Positions 1-4,476 of a DNA stretch of 5,237 nt are shown piece after piece; within the stretch, counting starts at the first letter, position 1, and each line of letters begins with the position of its first letter. The DNA comes from Candidatus Aenigmatarchaeota archaeon (GTDB lineage Archaea; EX4484-52; B79-G9): NCBI GenBank assembly GCA_023139785.1, contig JAGLMX010000055.1, positions 1 through 5,237 of the forward strand, read 5' to 3'. The position numbers and the translations under genes are program-made. The notes under the pieces were generated by a model, which saw only the letters and a list, made by a program, of their open reading frames with translations, was not told the origin of the DNA and did no database searches.

Positions 1-30
1 TCGATAACATAAAAGAACGACAGGAGTATG

Positions 31-41
31 TTTTAATATAT
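31..41 (+). promoter_or_regulatory. Possible archaeal TATA box for gene 1
   Basis: The stretch TTTTAATATAT resembles the archaeal TATA box. Its centre lies about 26-27 bases before the ATG at 63, the usual distance from TATA centre to transcription start. This would place the 5' end of the mRNA at or next to the start codon, giving a leaderless transcript, which agrees with the lack of any Shine-Dalgarno-like sequence before 63. The preceding bases (GGAGTATG) are only a poor BRE, so the call is tentative. AT-rich intergenic DNA can give such matches by chance. Confidence 0.4.
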
Positions 42-62
42 AGAGTTCACCAAGAGTTCGTT

Positions 63-590
63 ATGAACGCGAAACCACCCCCTACAAAAATAAACCAGAA
101 AAAAATTGTTGCAGTATTAATTTTATTTATTGCATTTTTCCTGCTTTACGGAATGCTCTCTTTTCGCGGCGCAATGGCAAGCAGTTCTGCAGAAAACATG
201 TTTTTCAAAAGCCAAAGCCAGTCATATGATGCATTTGTTGAAATATCTGACCCAAAAGACGATGTGCCCTCAATTGGTTTTGCAGCAGATGTGGATATGC
301 TTAACTTCGGAATTGTACCTTCAGGCGGAAATTATGCAAGAAAAGTTATTCATATCTCAAACAACGCAAGGCACAGGGCGCGCGTTTTGTTTGAAGCAGA
401 AGGCGACATAAAAACCATGATTGAGTTTGATGAAACAAGATATTTGGTTGAGCCCGGAGCCTCAGAAGAGGCTCAAATTATTCTGAGAACACAAAACAGC
501 ACCTTGGCTGGGAATTACAGCGGCAGCATAATTGTGACAAAAATAGCCTCTAAAAACGCGTTATCAAACATATTTATAAAATGGCTCTAA
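63..590 (+). CDS. Small membrane-anchored or secreted protein with one Ig-like domain (gene 1)
   Basis: The protein has 175 residues. It opens with a short basic segment (residues 1-14) and a strongly hydrophobic helix (about 15-34), followed by an A-M-A motif at 37-39 that could be a signal peptidase site. It could therefore be either N-terminally anchored or released. Residues 70-160 form a beta-rich domain with the pattern LNFGIVPSGG, then a basic strand, VEPGASEE and AGNYSGSIIV. This resembles the Ig-like/ASH-like domains common in archaeal surface proteins. Two sequons (Asn145, Asn151) fall in this outer part, and there is no cysteine or enzymatic motif. The start at 63 is the only ATG, GTG or TTG that reads into this frame inside the window, but the frame stays open from position 3, so a start off the left edge cannot be fully excluded. 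The TATA-like element at 31-41 favours 63. Gene 2 begins 3 bases after the stop, so the two are probably cotranscribed. A structural or adhesive envelope role is inferred; no named family is recognised. Confidence 0.85.
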   Translation: MNAKPPPTKINQKKIVAVLILFIAFFLLYGMLSFRGAMASSSAENMFFKSQSQSYDAFVEISDPKDDVPSIGFAADVDMLNFGIVPSGGNYARKVIHISNNARHRARVLFEAEGDIKTMIEFDETRYLVEPGASEEAQIILRTQNSTLAGNYSGSIIVTKIASKNALSNIFIKWL

Positions 591-593
591 AAA

Positions 594-1337
594 ATGGTTA
601 TGCGGCTTGTGTATTTTTTTCTTTTTATGCTATTGGTGTATCCGGCTGCTGTATTTGCCGCGTCAGTGAACGTAAATATTGAAGGCATGATATTGTCTGA
701 GATTAAGGAGGCGCACACCATTTCAGAAGGGCTTCTTTCAAGTTCTCCTGAGCTTTATAATGCAGGAAGTGTATCATATGCTGCCAGAGTAAGGCTTTTA
801 GTTGAGGATAACAGCAATGAAATTTTTTCATCATGGAGCGCAAAAGATGCTGTAATGCCCGGTGAAAGAAATGATTTCAATATATTCGCATATATTGAGT
901 CGCCCGGAAATTACACTGCAAGGCTTTTTGGCCACTATGCAAATGATGCGTTTCTGCTTACAGAATACAATTTCAGCGTCACTGAGCACATTTCAGCGTC
1001 CCGAAGCATAATGTTGTCAAAACCGCGCATATATGACAACAAAATAACAATAAGCGTGGCATCCGAAACAGGCGAAAGTGGTGTTGCCATTATGCCTGTC
1101 GGATATCCAAAGACATGGATTTTTGAACAGAAGACACTCTCAGCACTTCCCGGCAAAAAAACAGCGCGCATTTCAATACCGTATGACGCCGACATCTTTT
1201 CTGAAAAAGAGATAAAACTTATTGCGGTTTCACTGGATGGCGAAGCCTTTGGACAGATTGAATTTCCAATGAAGCGCGAACATGGTTTCTACAAGTATAT
1301 TTCGCTCATAAATGATTGGATATGCGGCGCAAGATAG
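594..1337 (+). CDS. Secreted protein with two beta-sandwich domains (gene 2)
   Basis: The protein has 247 residues. Residues 1-23 form a classic signal peptide: an Arg near the start, a hydrophobic core, and cleavage probably after the AVFA at 19-22. Residues 25-130 look like a CARDB/Ig-like domain, with strands around ARVRLLVED, a VMPGERNDF turn and PGNYTARLFG. Residues 133-225 form a second beta-rich region of unknown family. Sequons occur at Asn106 and Asn126. There is no transmembrane segment after the signal peptide, so the mature protein should be free outside the membrane or held by a partner. The only cysteine is Cys244, three residues from the C-terminus. The ATG at 594 lies 3 bases after the gene 1 stop; an ATG at 600 is equally compatible with the signal peptide. 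No ribosome-binding site is visible, which suggests translational coupling to gene 1. The function is unknown and the role as an envelope component is inferred from context. Confidence 0.87.
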   Translation: MVMRLVYFFLFMLLVYPAAVFAASVNVNIEGMILSEIKEAHTISEGLLSSSPELYNAGSVSYAARVRLLVEDNSNEIFSSWSAKDAVMPGERNDFNIFAYIESPGNYTARLFGHYANDAFLLTEYNFSVTEHISASRSIMLSKPRIYDNKITISVASETGESGVAIMPVGYPKTWIFEQKTLSALPGKKTARISIPYDADIFSEKEIKLIAVSLDGEAFGQIEFPMKREHGFYKYISLINDWICGAR

Positions 1338-1342
1338 CGAAT

Positions 1343-1353
1343 ATACCCGGTAT
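1343..1353. promoter_or_regulatory. Short inverted repeat upstream of the gene 3 promoter
   Basis: ATACC and GGTAT face each other across a single C, five bases before the BRE of the gene 3 promoter. A dimeric regulator bound here would sit right beside the TFB/TBP site, so this is a candidate operator. An 11-base element of this kind also arises by chance, and only this single copy is seen. Confidence 0.2.
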
Positions 1354-1357
1354 TTAT

Positions 1358-1370
1358 CGAAATATATAAA
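1358..1370 (+). promoter_or_regulatory. Archaeal BRE plus TATA-box promoter for genes 3-4
   Basis: CGAAA (1358-1362) followed by TATATAAA (1363-1370) is a good match to an archaeal BRE/TATA pair. The TATA centre predicts transcription starting about 26 bases downstream, near 1390-1394. That is almost exactly at the ATG at 1392 and about 15 bases before the ATG at 1407. It lies in the only sizeable gap between the plus-strand genes and should drive gene 3 and, through the 18-base junction, gene 4. The start-site distance is general knowledge of archaeal promoters, not observed data. Confidence 0.7.
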
Positions 1371-1396
1371 CAGCGCCAGCCATAATTTGTCATGTT

Positions 1397-1402
1397 AGGG
1401 AT
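1397..1402 (+). promoter_or_regulatory. Possible ribosome-binding site deciding the gene 3 start
   Basis: AGGGAT lies four bases before the ATG at 1407. The identical hexamer with the identical four-base spacer precedes the ATG of gene 4 (3875-3880). It is only an imperfect partner for the usual archaeal 16S tail (canonical GGAGGTGAT), so its strength is uncertain. The repeated sequence and spacing favour 1407 over 1392 as the start of gene 3. Confidence 0.4.
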
Positions 1403-1406
1403 ACCT

Positions 1407-3866
1407 ATGTTTTCAAGGGATGGGAGATTGTTTTTTGGTAAAGTGCTTGTTTTTTCACTCATGGTTATGGTGCTTTCAGGCACAGGACACGCATTGCCGG
1501 AATTGTCCGGTCTTTTGGCAACCCCTAATCAGGTGTGGGTGGGGGAGAATGTTATTTTGTCCGTTATATGCACCGATAATGAGAGCGCAATACAGCAAGT
1601 GTATGCAGACATCATCGGTCCGGGCATAATAATACCGTCTCTTGACTTTTCAGAATATGAGAACAGCACATTTATGCTGTCGGTTTCTGATTTTTATGGT
1701 AAGATTGGAGAATTTAGTGCTGCGGTGTACTGCACATCCGAAAACGGTACCGCGAATCAGAATACAACTTTTTCTGTCTCAGAGTTTTCAGGGGAGATTT
1801 CATCTGTTTCGCCTGACAACATATACGTCGGAGATACAGTGGAAGTGGATTTTTTTGCCAAAAAAGACGGAGTCTATATTTCATCAGGAGTTGTTTTCAA
1901 CATTTCCCTGAACGGAGTATCCGTTCCTTTAGCACAGCCTGCCGCATATGATTTTGAAAAAGGCTGGCGCATACGTTTTGAAGCACCACAAGCTTCAGGC
2001 ACATATGATGTCAAAGTGGCTGCATTCTACGAAGGCGCTGTTTTTGAAGAGACAATATCAATTGAAGTAAATGATGTTTTCGAGTTTGCCCTAACTGCTG
2101 TGGATACGTCAGAAGTACTTTCCGGCGAGAATATAACTGCAACTATTTTTGCTTCAGAGCATGGCAACCCGATTTCAATAAGCAAAAGCAGCATATCCGC
2201 AAAAATTGGCTCATATGCGGTCGATGTAGCAGACATCTCTTTAGCGTCAAGCGGGAAATATGTTGCCACAATAACGCTTCCAAGCCTAACGCCGGCAGCA
2301 TATGGCCTGAAAATCACGTTTTCACACCAGAATTTCACCGCAGAAAGAACCACAACAATAACATATCTTGTTTCTGCATCAGGAACGCTTCTTGACCCAA
2401 ACGGCGGTGCAGTAAGCGCGAAACTGTCTTTCATGTCCGGTGCACTCGAGCGCTATGTCTACACTGATTCAAAAGGGGCTTACAGTATGAATATCCTGTC
2501 AAGAACGTACGATGTGAGGCTTGTGCACGACCGCGCAAGCATTGTACAGCAAGGGGTTTCTGTTTCAGAGTTTGACGACCCGTTAAGGTTCTATTATGTT
2601 GCCGATATTGTAATTTCGGGCATCAAGCCGGCAGGCCTTTTCATGTTTGAGACCACACTTTCTGCTGATGACACAGAAATAACTCTGAATTATGACGCGC
2701 GCAAAGTCTCAAGTGATGAATCCGGCCTTGTAGTTTACAGGTGCGGCAATTGGAACCTGGCAGAAAAGAAATGTTCCGGCTCATGGGACACGATTTCTGC
2801 ATCAATTGACCCTGTGCGAAACAGCGCAAAGTTTTCGTCAGCCAATCCCTCTGGAGCATACACCATAGGCTCTCTGGATGCATTATTTCTTGATTTTTCA
2901 ATTGACAAAACCACATATTATGTGGGTGATGTAATAAAGGCTGTTGGAATTTCAGAGAAGTCCGGCGGAAACTATGTCGGAGACATAGAAATTACAGGGC
3001 GCATAAACGCCCCGCCTAATACAAAGACAGTCACATCATCTGAAAAAGGCGTGTTCGCCCTTGACCTTGAGGTGCCTTCAGCTGAAGGCAATTACACGCT
3101 TATATTTACAGCAGAGCTTGAGCCATACCAGAGCTATGAGATAACAAAGGAAATAGAAGTTATCAGAAAAAAAGAGATTTCAGTTGTTTTGCCTGATACT
3201 GTGCGCATGGGTGTTGGTGAAAATTCAACAATCGAAGTCCCTGTCGTGAATACAGGGCAAGCTCCTTTAGTTGACGGGAAAATATCTGTTTCAGGAATCC
3301 CTGAGGATTATTACACAATTACACCGGAACTATTGTCTGTTGATGCAGGGGAAGAGACCAAATTTTTCATCAATTTCGAAATACCTGAGTTAGCACCAAA
3401 AACAACACATGGTGCAGACATTACAATACCTTTTGGAGAGAAAACGTTTAAGAAGACCTTTGCCTTGACCATAAAAGAGCCTGTTGCAGAAGAGCCTGTT
3501 GTTGAGGCACCGGATGCAGAAAATAACGATTCCTTTGCACTTCCGACAGGATTCTTGACTTCTGTGGCAGCGTCCGACCTGTTATATTTAGTTGTGCTAA
3601 GTGCAATCAGCTTTTCGACCGCAATCTTTTTGAGAAACAGGCGCACTCTGCGAACAAGCGAACCCGGCGACAATGGCTTTGGAAGAAAAGCATATTTATT
3701 TGAGATAAAAAAAGCAGTTGAAAAAGGATTTGGCGCGAAACTAAAAAAAGTTGTAAAGAGAAAGCGCACTGTAAAAAAATCAGTTAGCAAGAAGCCAACA
3801 AAGGTTGTAAAACGAAAGCACACAGTAAAAAAAGCCGTGCGCAAGGTTGCGCGGCGCAAAAAATAA
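1407..3866 (+). CDS. Large multi-domain surface protein with single membrane anchor and histone-like basic tail (gene 3)
   Basis: From the ATG at 1407 the protein has 819 residues; the in-frame ATG at 1392 would add five. The start at 1407 is preferred because AGGGAT precedes it with the same spacing as in gene 4. Residues 1-29 are a signal peptide ending GHA. Then come Ig-like modules at about 31-125 (Cys55/Cys109, a possible disulfide), 130-221 and 225-320. A carboxypeptidase-regulatory-like module follows at 323-397 (SGTLLDPNGGAV, then TDSKGAYSM), and a domain with Cys446 and Cys456 at 400-488. A macroglobulin/Ig-like module spans 492-585, and a CARDB/NPCBM-associated-like module 590-690 (VPVVNTGQAPL). 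An acidic Pro-rich linker leads to one transmembrane helix at about 723-742. The last 60 residues hold 21 Lys and 7 Arg against two Glu and include an 18-residue repeat. All ten sequons lie before the helix, so the tail should be cytoplasmic. No catalytic motif is seen. An S-layer-like or adhesin/scaffold role is inferred. Gene 4 follows after 18 bases. Confidence 0.88.
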   Translation: MFSRDGRLFFGKVLVFSLMVMVLSGTGHALPELSGLLATPNQVWVGENVILSVICTDNESAIQQVYADIIGPGIIIPSLDFSEYENSTFMLSVSDFYGKIGEFSAAVYCTSENGTANQNTTFSVSEFSGEISSVSPDNIYVGDTVEVDFFAKKDGVYISSGVVFNISLNGVSVPLAQPAAYDFEKGWRIRFEAPQASGTYDVKVAAFYEGAVFEETISIEVNDVFEFALTAVDTSEVLSGENITATIFASEHGNPISISKSSISAKIGSYAVDVADISLASSGKYVATITLPSLTPAAYGLKITFSHQNFTAERTTTITYLVSASGTLLDPNGGAVSAKLSFMSGALERYVYTDSKGAYSMNILSRTYDVRLVHDRASIVQQGVSVSEFDDPLRFYYVADIVISGIKPAGLFMFETTLSADDTEITLNYDARKVSSDESGLVVYRCGNWNLAEKKCSGSWDTISASIDPVRNSAKFSSANPSGAYTIGSLDALFLDFSIDKTTYYVGDVIKAVGISEKSGGNYVGDIEITGRINAPPNTKTVTSSEKGVFALDLEVPSAEGNYTLIFTAELEPYQSYEITKEIEVIRKKEISVVLPDTVRMGVGENSTIEVPVVNTGQAPLVDGKISVSGIPEDYYTITPELLSVDAGEETKFFINFEIPELAPKTTHGADITIPFGEKTFKKTFALTIKEPVAEEPVVEAPDAENNDSFALPTGFLTSVAASDLLYLVVLSAISFSTAIFLRNRRTLRTSEPGDNGFGRKAYLFEIKKAVEKGFGAKLKKVVKRKRTVKKSVSKKPTKVVKRKHTVKKAVRKVARRKK
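3073..3090. repeat. Perfect 18-base palindrome inside gene 3
   Basis: TGCCTTCAGCTGAAGGCA is its own reverse complement with no central spacer. It lies in the coding sequence for residues VPSAEGN of the fourth Ig-like module. A perfect palindrome of this length is expected roughly 0.02 times in a random window of this size, so it is mildly unusual. It may simply reflect the coding constraint, or it may be a binding site. It is too compact for an RNA hairpin with a normal loop unless the central bases open. Confidence 0.5.
3750..3839 (+). repeat. Two-copy, 54-base-period repeat encoding the basic tail
   Basis: Copies at 3750-3785 and 3804-3839 match at 29 of 36 bases and start 54 bases apart. 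They encode VVKRKRTVKKSV and VVKRKHTVKKAV with an 18-residue period, joined by a Lys/Pro-containing spacer. The match at DNA level points to duplication inside the gene, or to strong constraint on a Lys-rich sequence. Lys- and Ala-rich tails with such repeats occur in histone H1-like and AlgP-like proteins, which bind nucleic acid. That comparison is by composition only. Confidence 0.7.
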
Positions 3867-3874
3867 TTCGCTTC

Positions 3875-3880
3875 AGGGAT
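3875..3880 (+). promoter_or_regulatory. Possible ribosome-binding site of gene 4
   Basis: AGGGAT ends four bases before the ATG at 3885, the same hexamer and spacing seen before the preferred start of gene 3. It sits in the 18-base gap between the two genes. Pairing to the usual anti-Shine-Dalgarno sequence would be imperfect. Confidence 0.4.
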
Positions 3881-3884
3881 TAAA

Positions 3885-4463
3885 ATGAAAGAACACAAAA
3901 AAAGGATTATTGGTTTTTTTGGTATTCTCTGTTTTACGGCTATACTTTTTATGGCTCTTCCTGCAACAACAGAGGGCGCCTCAAACATATTGCCCAAAGA
4001 ACACAACGTGACGGTGCGCTTGATAGCAGGCACCACACCATTGACAGAAACAATGTCTGATACAGACAGAGGCTATGTTGCTGCCAGCCAAGGCAATCTG
4101 TTTACAGCACTCATTAGGCCCGAAGGAAACGCCGAGGCCCAGTCTGTTGATGCGTCCAAACATACAATGAGGCAGGATATTTTTGAAAACCGGTTTTATC
4201 TTGTCTTTACAAAAGATGTTGCCCGAAAGAATATTCGTGAACGAACAGATCTACTTCATAGCGGAGAGTTCCACACATACGCAAACCCATCATTTGCTTT
4301 TTCTCTTTCTGACATGCAGCATATATCTATTTTTAGGGAATATACAAATATTGACCTTCTTGGACAGCCCGTATTGCGCATTCGCCCGGGTTCCTACACC
4401 CTAATCATTTCTGCAGAAAAAGATGGCGGCGGCAATCTTGGCGTTAGATTGAGCCTAAAATGA
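3885..4463 (+). CDS. Exported protein of unknown family (gene 4)
   Basis: The protein has 192 residues. It begins with a basic n-region (KEHKKR) and a hydrophobic core at about 9-26. Signal peptidase cleavage is plausible after LPA (residue 27) or after EGA (residue 32). If uncleaved, the helix would act as an N-terminal anchor. The mature part begins with a strand containing a sequon (NVTVRLIAG, Asn41). Its middle part is mixed and polar (about 55-155), and it ends in beta-strand-like sequence (PVLRIRPGSYTLIIS, then a Gly-rich turn and VRLSLK). This ending recalls a beta-sandwich, but no Pfam-like family is recognised. The only cysteine (Cys16) is inside the hydrophobic core and lacks a lipobox. 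The gene starts 18 bases after gene 3, behind the same AGGGAT motif, and is probably transcribed with it. A role together with gene 3 at the cell surface is inferred from context only. Its stop lies 9 bases from the end of the convergent hydrolase gene. Confidence 0.83.
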   Translation: MKEHKKRIIGFFGILCFTAILFMALPATTEGASNILPKEHNVTVRLIAGTTPLTETMSDTDRGYVAASQGNLFTALIRPEGNAEAQSVDASKHTMRQDIFENRFYLVFTKDVARKNIRERTDLLHSGEFHTYANPSFAFSLSDMQHISIFREYTNIDLLGQPVLRIRPGSYTLIISAEKDGGGNLGVRLSLK

Positions 4464-4476
4464 GTGCCTGTTTTAG
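4455..4476. terminator. Weak inverted repeat at the convergent gene ends
   Basis: CTAAAA (4455-4460) and TTTTAG (4471-4476) flank a 10-base spacer that contains the gene 4 stop. The right arm contains the stop of the minus-strand hydrolase. Transcripts from either strand would end in a short AT-rich hairpin with a four-base T run. This is a weak candidate for a shared bidirectional terminator, since the stem is only six pairs, mostly A-T. Confidence 0.2.

Noticed and set aside
22..36. AGGAG followed by ATG TTT TAA upstream of gene 1
   Set aside because: The open frame is only two codons and overlaps the TATA-like element, so it is not a credible gene. A leader-peptide role has no support.
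99..125. Archaellin/pilin-type class III signal peptide in gene 1
   Set aside because: The residue before the hydrophobic stretch is Lys, not the Gly or Ala needed for the prepilin peptidase. The downstream domain is Ig-like rather than pilin-like.
457..474. Hairpin GAGCCTC-AGAA-GAGGCTC in gene 1
   Set aside because: A seven-pair stem with a short loop is expected a few times by chance in a window of this size. It sits in an ordinary coding stretch (residues EPGASEEAQ).
970..1000. Direct repeat ATTTCAGCGTC, two copies 20 bases apart in gene 2
   Set aside because: The copies are in different reading frames and encode different residues. A single 11-base repeat shows no wider pattern.
2027..2434. 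Open frame of 135 codons on the minus strand inside gene 3
   Set aside because: It is antisense to the Ig-like modules, with no promoter, ribosome-binding site or recognisable fold, so it is a shadow of gene 3 codon use.
3918..3935. Possible lipobox around Cys16 of gene 4
   Set aside because: The cysteine is in the middle of the hydrophobic core and the preceding residues (GIL) do not fit a lipobox with a small residue at -1.
3311..4036. Long open frame (241 codons) on the minus strand across the 3' part of gene 3 and the start of gene 4
   Set aside because: It is antisense to two well-supported genes with signal peptides and domain patterns. Its own translation has no domain logic, and the Phe/Thr-rich stretch is simply the complement of the Lys-rich tail.
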